Shown here: one piece after another, positions 1 through 11,390 of the stretch
How the letters are laid out: each line of letters opens with the position of its first letter
Position numbering within the stretch: the stretch's first letter is position 1
Assembly: GCA_964059195.1 (NCBI GenBank)
Contig: CAXKWD010000009.1
Span: 150,407,890-150,471,889, forward strand
Reading direction: 5' to 3'
DNA from: Ectobius pallidus
Lineage: Eukaryota > Arthropoda > Insecta > Blattodea > Ectobiidae
Length of the DNA stretch: 64,000 bases
Position numbers and translations under genes: made by a program
The notes under the pieces: model-generated
Databases searched by the model: none
What the model saw: only the letters and a program-made list of their open reading frames with translations
What the model was told of the DNA's origin: nothing

Positions 1-355
1 GTTTTATCTTTCCATCATCTACAGAAACTTATTTAGGCTCATTCCGAATGGAGACGCTGAATTGAACATTATTCTAGTGTGGCAAGTATTTCTTAATTAC
101 TTGTCCAAACATTTGCAGCGTTTATTTTCTATTACAAATTCACCGGGCACACACACAGCTGATAAACTTCATCGGAACAAGTCCAGACTCGCTTCATCGT
201 ATCTCGTTTGGCCGCCAGGTAGCAGCACTTCCCTGTAGCTTTTGACGTGAAACGTCTTTCAAATCGGTTTTATGGGGGGGTCCTTTGCTAAACCTGCATG
301 TAATGGAAATACACATTCTAAACTCATTTCATTCTGGATGAATGTTAAATTATAA
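1..355. other. Unassigned sequence
   Basis: I see no ORF, repeat or RNA gene here. The LINE tail that follows may begin within its last few dozen bases, but no boundary can be set. Confidence 0.4.
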
Positions 356-966
356 TTGTACCGTACTAATGTAGGCTACCACATACAATATTTGGTGCAG
401 GACATTTTGGTTCTCCAGAAGAAGGCTATCAGGGTTATCACAGATGCTAAAAAGATGGATCATTGTAAACCTCTGTTCATTAAACTTAAAGTGCTGACTG
501 TGATTAACTTATACATTTACACAGTCCTCCTCCATATTAAAAATAACTTATCAGATTATCTACTCAGACAAGACATACACTCATATGGTACCAGATATAA
601 TAGGAAAATTAATACACCTTTTTGTAGATTATCCAAGTCACTAAATAGTTATGAGGTAATTGGTGTAAAAGTGTTCAATAAACTTCCCCTGGAATGGATG
701 GAGGTCCCACTCAATGTATTTAAGACAAGGATATACAACTGGCTAGTCGTTAACCCATTTTATTCTATTGACGAATTCTTTGAATTTTTTGAATGTGCAA
801 ACATTACTTGGTAGTAATTAATGAACATCTTTTTTTTTCCTTTATCTATTTTTATATATTTCTAATGTAATATAGTGTATATATATATATGTTTTGTACA
901 ATTTGTAAGGTGACGTTGTCTATTGCTGCAAGGTTGAATGACAATAAAATCTCATTTATTTATTTA
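356..966 (+). mobile_element. LINE ORF2 C-terminal tail, 5'-truncated
   Basis: A 152-aa open frame (356-814) resembles the region after the reverse transcriptase of CR1/Jockey-like LINEs. It has LQKKAIRVI, then CKPLFIKLKVLT, a HSYGTR motif, FNKLP and a closing FYSIDEFFEF. RT and endonuclease are absent, so this is a 5'-truncated copy. About 150 bp of AT-rich 3' UTR follow, with AATAAA-like sequence near 941 and an (ATTT)n-like end. At least four other tails in this window carry the same string of motifs (19.6, 28.2, 46.5 and 50.9 kb). Clade assignment is tentative because only the tail survives. Confidence 0.75.
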
Positions 967-1027
967 ATGTAACATACGGAGCCCACTATAGATTTAGGCA
1001 GCACACACAAAATGTTCCATGTACCCT

Positions 1028-1327
1028 AGTAAAGTGTTCCCTATTACAGGCCATGGAGGCCCAGAGGGTTCCAGGAGGTTGAGGCTCCCAGATTTTTAGA
1101 CATCGGCACATGAAGGTGGTAAGGTTGTCAGCCTTACGCACCGGCCGCCTTTACCCCCAGGATTGCTCCTGGTACTCATTTCTGTTAGAGGCTGAGTCGA
1201 CCCCAGGGCCATAGTGCCACCAGAAGGATTAGGCCAGTTGAAAAACTCCGACCTCATCGGGGATCGAACCCGCGACCTTCCGGTTTGTAGCGCAGTGCTT
1301 CAACCACTACGCTACGGCGTACCCCTT
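1028..1327 (-). mobile_element. tRNA-derived SINE with 10-bp target-site duplication
   Basis: Read on the minus strand, the element starts with a tRNA-like head. An A box TAGCGTAGTGG lies at 1304-1314 and a B box GGTTCGATCCC at 1260-1270. An unrelated body and an A-poor tail follow. The sequence CATGTACCCT occurs at 1018-1027 and again at 1328-1337, flanking the element as a target-site duplication. SINEs of this type are transcribed by RNA polymerase III and moved by LINE machinery; the partner LINE is not identifiable here. Confidence 0.75.
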
Positions 1328-1532
1328 CATGTACCCTGCTTACGTGATAGTACAGTTATTGCACTGCTTTATTGCATTTCATATTATTTTGTCCACTATG
1401 ATCATTACAAAATGATATGGGACACATAATGATAGAGGAATATAAAATAAAATTAAATATAATATAAAATAATATTAAATACAAAAGGAAGTTATATTAC
1501 AATGGTGATCTTGTAGGCATGTCAATAAAGTA

Positions 1533-2135
1533 AGTTTCCCTGGGGCTGTTTACAGAAACAAAACACAATTTCAAGGAAATATTTATTGCAAACAGACACA
1601 ATCAGTGTTCAGCTATTTTTCAACGTATTCGCCACAGGAATTGATACATTTCTCACACCGTAGCACCAACTTTTGAATACCTGCGTCATAGAAATCTGCC
1701 ACCTGGGATTTGAACCACCGTGTGACAACCACCTTCGCCTGTAATTTCTTGAGGTGTAGGAAAAGATGGAAATCACTGGGAGGTCCGGGCTTTAGGGTGA
1801 ATGTTTCAACACCTCCCAGCCGAACTTCTGCAGGAGATTTGCTAGGAGGTGTTTAAACATCCACTCTACAGCCCGGACTTTGCTCCCAATGATTTCCATC
1901 ATTTCCTACACCTAAAGAAATGACAGAGGCGCAGAGAAGTTTGTCACACAGTGGTTCAAATCCCTGGCGGCAGACTTCTATGACACAGGTATTCAAAAGT
2001 TGGTGCCACGGCAAGACAAATGTTTCAATTCTGGTAGCGAATATTTTTAAAAATAGCTGAACACTTGCTGTATCTGTTGGAATTTATATGTCCATGAAAT
2101 TGTGTTTTGTTTCTGTAAACAGCCCCAGGGAAACT
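1533..2135. mobile_element. Mariner-derived foldback element (603 bp) with TA duplication
   Basis: The outer ends are near-perfect inverted repeats (AGTTTCCCTGGGGCTGTTTA at the left), flanked by TA at 1531-1532 and 2136-2137. The inverted arms run nearly to the middle. Each arm, read inward from its own end, carries degenerate mariner transposase C-terminus: a YDAGIQKLV-like stretch ending in CGEYVEK and a stop, preceded in the right arm by a PDFAPNDFHHFLHLKK-like segment that contains the third catalytic Asp region. The element is thus two inverted 3' halves of a mariner, not a transposase gene. It cannot encode an active enzyme. Confidence 0.75.
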
Positions 2136-2464
2136 TATGGACAGCCTCTTACACAGAATTTGTGCATTGTTAAAATGTTGAGTTTAGGTAATCTATAATG
2201 CTCAGAAACCGTCCAGTCAAAGGAATATCTTTAAATTTTTTCTTAAAGTTTTGATATTAAAATTTGCTAACACATTAGCGCACATAGGTACTATAGATAT
2301 TAGTATCATATTCAAACCTAAAGTTCCAAATCCAGTTTTGACACAAATACACGTTATTATATTCCTTGAAATAAAAAATCTGTTTCTTGAAACATGTCTG
2401 TGTGTGAACGGAATAGCTTGAGAGTGAAAAATCGTTATTTACAGAGCTTGACGTCACAGACAGA

Positions 2465-2655
2465 TGCAGCGGGAATTTGAATGCAGGTGCTGAGTTGAAA
2501 ACAATGACGGTAATATCCACTTGGTTAAATAAAGCCCATGGAGCCGTGGACTACATTTTCACTGTGAACTTTAGCACTCCATGCATGCGCACTGACAACA
2601 GCATGTTCGAATTTTAACGGTCACGAAGCTTTCACATTCCAGGCGATCTCTGTAC
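2465..2655. repeat. Dispersed repeat, copy 1
   Basis: This stretch is closely similar to 10300-10505. Shared landmarks are GCTGAGTTGAAAAC, GGAxCCGTGGACTA, TTTTCACTGTGAACTT, CATGCGCACTG and TTCGAATTTTAACGGTC. No coding potential or terminal repeats are evident, and its class is unknown. Confidence 0.6.
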
Positions 2656-2746
2656 AGAGTTTACAATATGGCAATGAGACAATATATTTACTTCTAGTGT
2701 AATGATAGTAACTGGTCCTTATCTTTCCACTGTAACTTGTTAAAAC

Positions 2747-3010
2747 CGTCAAAGTAAAACACATACACAAAGATAAAACATTTGAAAGAATCAGTGGATA
2801 AAATACCTCGGTGCGACGTTTCGACCTTGTCCTCCAGGTCTTCCTCAGGCAACTGACTGCTCCATGGAGGACGACACGGTCAGCGGTGTCGATGTGGAGC
2901 AGTCAGTTGCCTGAGGAAGACCTGGAGGACAAGGTTGAAACGTCGCACCGAGGTTTTATCCACTGATTCTTTCAAATGTTTTATCTTGGTGTATGTGTTT
3001 TACTTTGACG
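2747..3010. repeat. Inverted repeat with hammerhead-like hairpin in each arm
   Basis: Arms 2747-2864 and 2895-3010 are about 116 bp each and nearly identical in inverse orientation around a 30-bp spacer. The right arm on the plus strand (and the left on the minus) carries CTGAGGA, a GACCT/AGGTC hairpin, then GAAAC. That order matches the conserved core of hammerhead ribozymes, although one extra base follows CTGAGGA. Such motifs are known from Penelope-like elements. Ribozyme activity is inference. Confidence 0.6.
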
Positions 3011-3155
3011 ATTTTAAATATTTACTTCTCTCTCCGTATGTCTTTCCTCTGTCCGCTTTCTCCTCCTGTTGCCTAGATCTCTCTCTCTCTGTCATTAACT
3101 GCCCAACTCTACTCTCCCCTTCTCATTTTCTTTCCTCATCTTCCTTCTACACTAT

Positions 3156-3921
3156 TTCCAACTAAAGAATAAAGTAGATGTAAACAAACACACTGATATG
3201 TATTACTCCGCGACCACGTGTTCGTTGACACATTGCAGACGACGCAATTTCAATGCAAGAGGAACTCGTTAATATTGATCAAAGTAAGCTAAAATCTATA
3301 GAAACAAAGCTGGATTTCACAAATATTACATTTGCCTACGTTTAAAATGCTAATGCATTGTAATATTTCAATGTCATAATGAAAATCTACCTACTGCAAA
3401 ATGTATTAAAAACATTCAAGATCACAGTTTCCTTTCCTTCCACTTAATTAACGGCTTTCCCCACTTGGGCTTAACAACACGAGGTGGTGAGGCCTGATTA
3501 GCTTCAGCCATTGAACTGTATTGGTGTCTTTTATTATTTATAATAGCTGTGGTAAGCTTGTTTTCACCGTATGAATTAAACGTTCACTGTCTTCGAGGAA
3601 TATATGACAAGTGACTGTGTTAATTTTTCATACCTTTGTTGTCTTCAGGCATGCGCGTCGCATTACATTCAACCAATAATATCAAATAATAATATTGGTA
3701 TTGCTTAAATCACATAGAAAGTGTTGCTACAAACTTGAGAAACATGCTTAATTTAGTCGTACGTCAAATACACTACTTACTTTTTATGTTTTGAAGAAAC
3801 TACATTAATACTCGGAAGAAGACGACAAGCAAGAGCCTGGAGGGGTTGTGTGTCCAACTGCCAATCAGAACCCATCATGTCACGTGGTTTTGTTTACATC
3901 TACTTTATTCTTTAGTTGGAA
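3156..3921. mobile_element. Non-autonomous element with 33-bp terminal inverted repeats
   Basis: TTCCAACTAAAGAATAAAGT begins the left end (3156-3188), and its exact inverse ends the right side (3889-3921); 33 bp match. The 700-bp interior has no transposase ORF. A short ACTA-like duplication may flank it but is not clean. It is probably a MITE or an internally deleted DNA transposon of unassigned superfamily. Confidence 0.6.
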
Positions 3922-4239
3922 CTAGTATAGCTCTCTTCTCTTCAACACACTGCAAACGTCCCATGACTTCAGTCTCTGAGCAGTAGTGGAGAGACCTGAT
4001 TGACTTCAGTGATGATCTCTGTTGCCAGTTCAACGTTGTGACACGTTAAAGTGACATATTCTATCATAGTGTAGTCTACACGGTAATACACATTTATGCC
4101 CAGTTGGTCGTTATTGACCCACATGATATAAAAACTATGAATTGTTAAACATTTTATTTACATTCAACACGTGCAGCAATGTATGTTTTATCTGCTCCCA
4201 CCCATGAGTAGCATTATTGTGGCTTATTGCTCTCTTAGA
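3922..4239. other. Unassigned sequence
   Basis: I see no supported feature here. Confidence 0.4.
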
Positions 4240-4497
4240 ATCACATAACAGATTTCCACTTATGTCTCAGTTTTATGGACTTGTTTTGGGGAAAATCATC
4301 ATACCCATCCTCGGCTAATGATCGACTGGCATTCTTGTGGCTACGGCTGGTAGTGGTTGTCTGTGTTGTGATGACCTCTCTATCCCTATTGGTCAATCTG
4401 ATGACGTCATTGACTGGAGGAATTTCAAAATTCATAAGTGAACCAGGGAACTCCCAAATGCGAGTCCAATACGTTACCATCTCGGCCACCTCGCTCG
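4240..4497 (-). mobile_element. tRNA-Ser/Leu-like SINE fragment
   Basis: On the minus strand a tRNA-like head contains an A box TGGCCGAGATGG (4477-4488). GTATTGGACTCG, similar to a class II tRNA anticodon arm, follows, and then a weak B box GGTTCACTTATG (4432-4443). The downstream body is non-coding. The open frames over it on both strands look like chance frames. The left boundary is approximate and no target duplication was found. Confidence 0.45.
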
Positions 4498-5164
4498 TTT
4501 ATATTTGTTTTGTGGTGCTAGTTTGATGTAGTATTCTTTAAATGCTTTTTCAAATTTTTTGAACAAGTTCGGATAGATAGTGAACTTGCTGTAGATTGGT
4601 TGGGTTTTCTTCTGCATTAACCAGAGCAGTTATTTCCTTAACCTTCTTTTTTTTTATCATGTTCAGCAATCATCTTGTCAATGAAATTGAACTTGAAACT
4701 ATTTGTCATATCCTGAAGCTAGTTTGAAGTTGATTCAATAGCTTTACTGTTTATATCACTTCCTTATTTATTTATCAAACAAAATAGTTTTTATATTGAA
4801 TTTTTGTTGCCTGCCTCAGAATTCTGGTCGTTAATGGGGATCTGGCGACCGGAAATTTCATGCTATATGTAGCTCGCAAAACTAACCATGAGAGCACACA
4901 GGCTACGCTAGAAATTATCAAGGGTAGAGGAAGTTATGTTTCATTCAATATTTTTTTTGTCAGGAAATGGGGGGGGGGGAAAGCTTGGAAAACACAAACT
5001 TGCATATATGAACAATCAAGAATTTACTGTATATAAAATCATGCAATAATTTTCACACAGCTCAATAACAAGTAGAACCTCATTTATCCATGGCGTCGTG
5101 TGATGATGATGATGAATTAGCAGTAAGCCTTATTATTCGTGATGCAAGAAAAAATCTACTGATT
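4498..5164. other. Unassigned AT-rich sequence
   Basis: Contains a short G-run near 4970 and a (GAT)n patch near 5101. No coding or structural feature is supported. Confidence 0.4.
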
Positions 5165-5320
5165 AAAAAGCATGTGACCGTTAATTGGTCGTTACCCCAT
5201 TAACGGTCAACTGATTTGGTCCAAACTCAATAGGGTTCTTCCTAGGGACCTTATAAATGTATATACTAAGTTTCATGGAAATCTGATAAAGCGTATTTGA
5301 GTTATCGTGCATACAGATAT
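5165..5320 (-). repeat. Fragment of the 22.3/36.7-kb dispersed repeat
   Basis: On the minus strand this matches the left part of the repeat at 22320-22660. Shared pieces are CGATAACTCAAATA, GATTTCCATGAAACTT, TATAAxGTCC, TTGGACCAAATCAGTTGACC and a GTAACG-like end. It lacks the 217-bp MITE present in the 22.3-kb copy, so it serves as a natural empty site. Confidence 0.6.
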
Positions 5321-5689
5321 ACAGACTTTTTTCCTTATTCTTACAATTAGAAAATGTCATAAATGGAATGTAGCAGTACATTACTGGAAGACACAATGCA
5401 GAAGACATTCTAAATGAGTTGAAAGCTGAAGACAGACTTGGATTTAAGAACATTTTAAAAATGACTGGATGATAAACTGCAAAAAACACTACCAACTTTA
5501 TCAAAGAAAGACTTAAGTTAAAATGATCACTGCTGTCCTGCCAACCAAACTTTAGATCTAGCTGACGATGATCACAATGGTGATTGAAACTACATAGCTC
5601 TAAGGTAAAAGCTAAAGAAGTGAAGTTTAAGTGTGTTACAAACCATAATATATGCAATGTATCTCACTTACGATGACAACAATAGTGAT

Positions 5690-5960
5690 GTGTTTTGTTC
5701 ACACTCGGGGCTTGTATATTGGTGAGACGGGGAGGTCGTTCAAAGTGAGAATGATGGAACATGAAAGAGATGTAAGGCTCGGGAGACTGGCAACAGGTTT
5801 AAACCAACACATGGTCGACAGTAAAACTCAGTCGACAAACTCAGGATTGTAAAAATCGAACACGACCCCTTAAAGAGGAAAACTGTGGGGGCAATGAACA
5901 TCATTGGCAACCAAAAGAGTTTGAATAGGTACGATGGGAACCTCGGAGATGATTGGTTAA
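5690..5960 (+). pseudogene. Penelope-like element GIY-YIG endonuclease fragment
   Basis: The reading frame holds GLYIGETGRSFKVRMMEHERD, a GIY-YIG-type core with the short spacing usual in Penelope-like elements, then a GLNQHMVD stretch. The frame is then broken, and IIGNQKSLNRYDGNLGDDWL-like coding continues in another frame near 5880-5960. No RT domain is nearby. It is a degraded 3' fragment; GIY-YIG nucleases nick the target in Penelope-like retrotransposition. Confidence 0.6.
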
Positions 5961-6586
5961 AAAGAACTTTTATCTGATAAAACGTCAGCTTGTTACTGGA
6001 CACATAAAGTATCAACGTGCAGTGATTAATACGACACATGCTCCAAACAGAATGAAAACACATTACTTTATACAACTTAACATGTTTGGAAATTTAAATA
6101 ATATAAATGATAAAGCGTTATTTTGTGTACTTGATAGATAAATAGCTATTTTAAAAGTACATTTCTAATAATGAAATTAATGACATATCATTACTTTAAG
6201 CATTTCATCTTATTTTAATTAAAGCAGTTTTAGCCTTTTTTGTTTTTAACATTTTATTTAGCCATTTTTAGGCTTTATAAGATTGGACGACGTGACTGCC
6301 GTGGCTAGGAAACAGATAATTATGTTAAAATATCACAGTTAGTTAGCAAGGAACAAAATAGTTTAAAACCTAAGAATCTGGGCCCCAATGATGACAAAAT
6401 TCTGTCCACTGATTGTACATGAGAGTAGCTAATAACTGTAGTTATTGTGGATAAATGAGGTTTGTAAACTGATATACATTTCCAACTTATGATTTACAGA
6501 TCCACTTGCACATAGAGTTTGATGTTGTAACATTTAGTTCATAAACACTATTAGTTAAACAACTCAAAAACAATATAACTCAATTA
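5961..6586. other. Unassigned AT-rich sequence
   Basis: No supported coding, RNA or repeat structure was found. Confidence 0.4.
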
Positions 6587-7268
6587 CGAGGGTTATTTTT
6601 TTTAACCTCCGATGGGGCATAAAATGAAAACCACAGTGAAAATCAAAACTGTTTTATTTGGAACATTTAGAGAACACCTTCTAGCTACTTCTCTACATAA
6701 TCTCGCTCCAATTGAGTCATTTGTCATAGCATGGTACCAACTTTACTATACCCTCTTCATAGAAGCTTGCCGCCAGCGTATTGAGAAGGGTTTTCACGGC
6801 ATTTTGAAGAGTTTTAAAAGTCTTCGTTGGTGTCGAAGCTCTGTCCTCCCAGATCTTTCTTCAGCTGCCAAAAAATATGAAAATCACTTGGCACGGGAAC
6901 GAGTTTTTCAAATCCATCATGACAGGGTATGAAACGTGGATTCGTTCCGACAATCTAGAATCAAAAGAACAATCCAAATGATGGATGCACACAAATTTCC
7001 CGAACAAACCCAAGATCTGGCTTCCACCACCAATGAAGAATTTCAAAACTCCTCAAAATGCCGTGAAGACCCTTCTCAATACACAAGCTTCTTTGAAGAG
7101 AGGGTATTGGAAAGTTGGTACCATGCTACGACAAATGACACAGTCGGAGCGAGATTATGTAGAGAAGTAGCTAGAAGGTGTACCTAAATGTTCCAAATAA
7201 AACAGTTTTGATTTTCATTGTGGTTTTCATTTTATGCCCCATCGGAGGTTAAAAAAAAATAGCCCTTG
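6587..7268. mobile_element. Second mariner-derived foldback element (682 bp)
   Basis: The left end (CGAGGGTTATTTTTTTTAAC) and the right end are inverted repeats of about 100 bp, flanked by TA at 6585-6586 and 7269-7270. Both arms contain degenerate 3' coding sequence of a mariner-type transposase: a reading near 7085-7165 has an EExxLxSW/GYWKVG region followed by a DYVEK-stop. As with the 1533-2135 element, the 5' half of the transposase is replaced by an inverted 3' half. It is non-autonomous. Confidence 0.7.
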
Positions 7269-7631
7269 TATTTGAACTTCCTTCAACTCTCTTATTTTAA
7301 CACACTGGCGATGGGTCACAAAGATTGCTTGTAAGTCCTACTAAATTACTGCTGGATTGAAAGATGTTGGTTATCCTTGAATCCTTTCCTTTCCTGATAT
7401 AATTAACACAACGACAATGACATGAGAGAGGCTGGGCCACATATAACAAGAAAGAAACAAGGAGTTATGTCATAGCTGCTAAATTCTGTCCTATTCAAAC
7501 TGTTTCGTTCTGTAACTGATTATTTATTTTGGTTGGGAACAGCAAACAAATAGGATGCAATAAGCACAGATAACGAAGGTCTGAAAAAGCACCCCAGAAC
7601 CACACAAAGAATATAAGTTGCAACCAAAAGT

Positions 7632-8052
7632 GGGTAAAATGAAAACCACAGTGAAAATCAAAACTGTTTTCTTTGGAACAATTAGGTACACCTTCTAGCT
7701 ACTTCTCTACATAGTTGTTCATGATGGATTTCAAAAACTTGTCCCCGTGCCAAGTGACTTTCATCTTTTTCGGCAGCTGAAGGAAGATCTGAGAGGACAG
7801 TGCTTCCACACCAACGAAGAATTTCAAAACACTTCAAAATGTCGTGAAGACCCTCTCAAAATGCTGGTGGCAGCTTCTATGAAGAGGGTATTGGAAAGCT
7901 AGTACCACGCTACGACAAATGTCTCGATCAGAGTGAAACTATGTAGAGAAGTAGCTAGAAAGTGTACCTAGATGTTCCAAATAAAACAGTTTTGATTGTC
8001 ATTGTGGTTTGCATTTTATGCCCCATCGGAGGATGAAAAAAAATAGCCCTCG
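7632..8052 (+). mobile_element. Truncated relative of the 6587-7268 mariner element
   Basis: The right end matches that of the 6.6-kb element, closing with AATAGCCCTCG before TA. The frame reads EEGIGKLVPRYDKCLDQSE before a stop, a typical mariner transposase C-terminus. The left arm lacks the outermost bases and is shortened. The copy is internally deleted and inactive. Confidence 0.65.
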
Positions 8053-9259
8053 TAATTGTTACGCTTGGATTTAGAGCTGTAAGAAGAGTGAAGAAACTGA
8101 ATCATTTCACTAACGTCGCTCTTATCTTTTATGTTTGGTCCAAGATGTACGCAGCCTAAGAGAGTTGGAGGAAGTTCACATATTTGGTAATTACGCCACT
8201 TCAGAAGATATTTAGGTGGTGCAGGACTAATTAACTGGCCCTATACACAAGAGAAATTTAGTGCAAACATTTATTTACAACAGCTGATGTGTCTTAAACA
8301 TATCTTTAGGCCTCCATTTTATAAATGACTAGCATAGTTACAGACATCTTGAGTTGACTTTTGTATCACATGTTTCAGGAATATTTGTCCCCTTCTTCAG
8401 CTCATACAGTCAAATGGTGACCCTCAATAGAATAATGTAATTTGTCAGGAAGCAACATTGGTAAGTTTTAGAGAAAATCATAAACTGTTGCAAGAAAAGA
8501 GATCTAAAGTCAGATTTCTTGGGTTTGAAAAAAGGCATGAAAACTTCATCAGTTATTCTAGGAGCTATAATTTGGGAGATATTATAAAATAATGATAGGA
8601 TTATAAACTGGTGTGTCTTGAGAAAACATTTAGATATCATGTATAATCGAGGTAAATGGAATCTTCCCAACAGGATGTGCAGAGCCTCTAGATTTGCTGA
8701 GAAAACGTGTGGATTCTGTTCAAGATCCCTGTATGAGAGTAGATGACCACAATAAATGACTATCAGCATAATGGGGAAAAAATGGAAATATGTACTTTGT
8801 GATTCAATGCTGAAAGATTTTTCCGTTCTGTAAACACGGATACTGTGAGATGTTTGATTTCTATATTAACGACATAAACTGCACACTATATAGCAGCAAA
8901 TACTTGAAAAGCAGCATCCCTGAGCCATTTTGTTGCCCTGTGTGACTTATGGTCCCTTTTCATGCAAATGGCTCACACATTAAAAAAAAGTTTTCTACAC
9001 AACTTCCAATGTTCAAACGTAAACAATATTTCTTATAATAAATAAAAATACTCTAACTTATAGCAAAGTTTGCAACAGTATTTCACTTCATTTGTCTTCA
9101 GTGCATTTACTATCACACTTCAAACATCTCTGTACTCATCCATGATGCAAACTTTCATGTGCTACATCACACACAGTTTAGACTGTATGATTATTTAACG
9201 AGGATGTACTGTGACTAGGAATGGGATATCAATATTGACATTTTCTAGCAGTTTTCATG
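8053..9259. other. Unassigned sequence with one hammerhead-like hairpin
   Basis: On the minus strand at 8368-8405 there is CTGAAGA, then an AGGGG/TTCCT hairpin, then GAAAC, the same order as in the inverted repeats at 2.8 and 14.3 kb. The 119-aa frame at 8410-8769 (minus) shows no recognisable domain, and I do not call it a gene. Confidence 0.35.
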
Positions 9260-9552
9260 ACATCTTTGCCATAATCTACTGCTACACAAGCGAATATGTG
9301 TTGAATTTTCTTAACAATTAGAAAACAGCTGAAAAGGCAATTGTACGCATGCGTCATCCCGAGTAGCGTCTCATGAAATAAGTTCAGATCTATCTGAAGA
9401 AATGAATGTCACACTCTGTGAGCTGCACTATTGCCACGCTACTTCGGTGTGAAGACTTGAACTTGTTTATTTGGGATTTAAAATGAGTAACGTGCAGCAT
9501 GCATCCAGGTAGCACGTCGCAAGTGGCATGCAACTTCGGTGTGAATGCTCCC
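9260..9552 (-). mobile_element. Harbinger-type MITE, partial copy
   Basis: The right end carries ACTTCGGTGTGAATGCTCCC followed by TTA, consistent with the TWA target duplication of PIF/Harbinger elements. The interior matches the complete copy at 35150-35741 (CAGCTGTTTTCTAATTGTTA inverse, AAGTTCAAGTCTTCACACCG inverse). The left end is missing. Confidence 0.6.
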
Positions 9553-10299
9553 TTAATGGTTTCTGATGCTCTAGGAACAAAACTAATATCTTAGCAAAAC
9601 TTTCAATACTATCAAATATCAATATTTACTTGTCGATATAATAATGTTATCAATATTAGTAACAGATATTGATATTTTGCTTCTGATATCCTGTGACCCT
9701 CGCTCAGTGCTTCATGGATGAGTACATAACCGCCACCTTTCAAACAAAACAATCAGTGCAAGTTTGTACATGTAGACAAAAACAATAAAATATAAAACAA
9801 TAACAAAACAGTGATGTTAATTTATAATCACAGGATGATGCATTTTCTTTTTAACTCCTGTTTTGACAAAACTGCTGAATCCATGTGGAGCCACTAGCAT
9901 CCATTCAAACATTTGTATATTATTGTTCAGATAGCATTTTATGAGAGTTAAAAAATACCGTCAAAATGTAGTCCAAGCCACCAGCTTCGTTAAAAATATG
10001 GAAATAAAAATAAGCAATTTACTAATTTCACTCCAAAGTTATTTAACAAGTAACATGTTGTAGACTCGTCTTACCCTGTAGATAAACTACATATGTAATA
10101 CAGAATTTTACTAGTACTGTATATTGTGTGTAAATGCAAAAATGTGCTAATTAAAATTCGACCATGAAAGGACACTTGAAACAGGGGCTCATATAGTGTG
10201 GCACTAAAAAGTAAAAAGGTATCCGAAAATGCATGTGAGTTATTTTAATATTTGGATAGTACAGAGCTCGTCCTCAAACTGAAAGCATGGACCAAACAG
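9553..10299. other. Unassigned AT-rich sequence
   Basis: I see nothing that can be supported. Confidence 0.4.
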
Positions 10300-10505
10300 A
10301 GGCGATGGGAATTCGAATTCAAGCGAAACGTGCTGAGTTGAAAACGTTGACGGTATCACGCTAGTATCCACTTGTTTAACTAAAGCGCGTGGATCCGTGG
10401 ACTATATTTTCACTGTGAACTTGAGCACTCCACGCATGCGCACTGCCAACGGCAGGTTCGAATTTTAACGGTCGCCAGGCTTTCAGATTTCAGGCAAACT
10501 CTCTA
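10300..10505. repeat. Dispersed repeat, copy 2
   Basis: Pairs with 2465-2655, sharing the same landmarks in the same order and orientation. No terminal repeats or coding frame are visible. Confidence 0.6.
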
Positions 10506-11390
10506 ACAAGAACTGAGTTAATGCTGGAGCGTCATATTGTGCATTATTTTCGTGGATTTCATTATTTATTTACACCAATAACTTCTATAATCTGTCAAAG
10601 TCTCATATCATTTATTTCCAAAGCTACCTGTGACCACTGCCAACAATACACTGATGTCAACTGTACATGGAATTTCATTTGGTTTTGATAATTCCATGAA
10701 GAAAGGTATTATGCCTCCTCTAAAACATTTAATTTTTGGCATTTAGAATCAAAATTTTTCAAAATCCTTTCTTAGTGAGCACTTACATTATGAAATGAAG
10801 GTACTGACAAAATTCCAAACCACCTGCACTGAAGAAAAAAAAAAATCTCCAGTGTTACAACATAAGAAAAACATTTTAAAAAGTTTCAAAAGGAGAATAA
10901 TTCAGATGCATTTTTCGTTACTAATTTTTTTGGCCACCCTATACATGGCTCCACATGAATTCAGCAATTTAGCCACCACTGCTTTACAGACTTTGGCATC
11001 ACATCGCTGTTTTAGTTTATTCATGGCATACACATTGAGTTGTGTACCATCTCAGACAAAAAATAATGGTGCACCGATACCTTAGAAGAGGCATTGTGCA
11101 TATGTGGACAGGTTCAGAAGCGAACGTCTAGTTGAGGTAGTAAGATCCATTCTGTTTCGTTGTACGTTTGTCTAAAGCTAGAAGAAGTGCCCAAGAAGAA
11201 GAATTTAGCGTAAATAAGTCATGCATTAAAGAGAAAAGATAAGGAAGAGAAAATCCCACATGAGCATGGGTGTGAACATCAACTAACCAAAAGCTTCCTA
11301 TTTCCATTATTATTGTTTTGTTTACCTTTGTTTTATTTTAGGAGAAATAACAAGTCAATTAAAACTTTGAAGGTTCTCCCAACGAATACA
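10506..11390. other. Unassigned sequence
   Basis: A 96-aa frame at 10795-11085 starts in an A-rich stretch and has no recognisable domain. It is not called as a gene. Confidence 0.35.

Noticed and set aside
4275..4526. Hydrophobic 83-aa ORF that looks like a membrane protein
   Set aside because: It overlaps a tRNA-like SINE head on the other strand and has no upstream or downstream support.
5181..5657. 158-aa minus-strand ORF
   Set aside because: It overlaps a dispersed repeat fragment and shows no domain.
8410..8769. 119-aa minus-strand ORF
   Set aside because: No recognisable domain, no splice signals that extend it, and AT-rich composition typical of chance frames.
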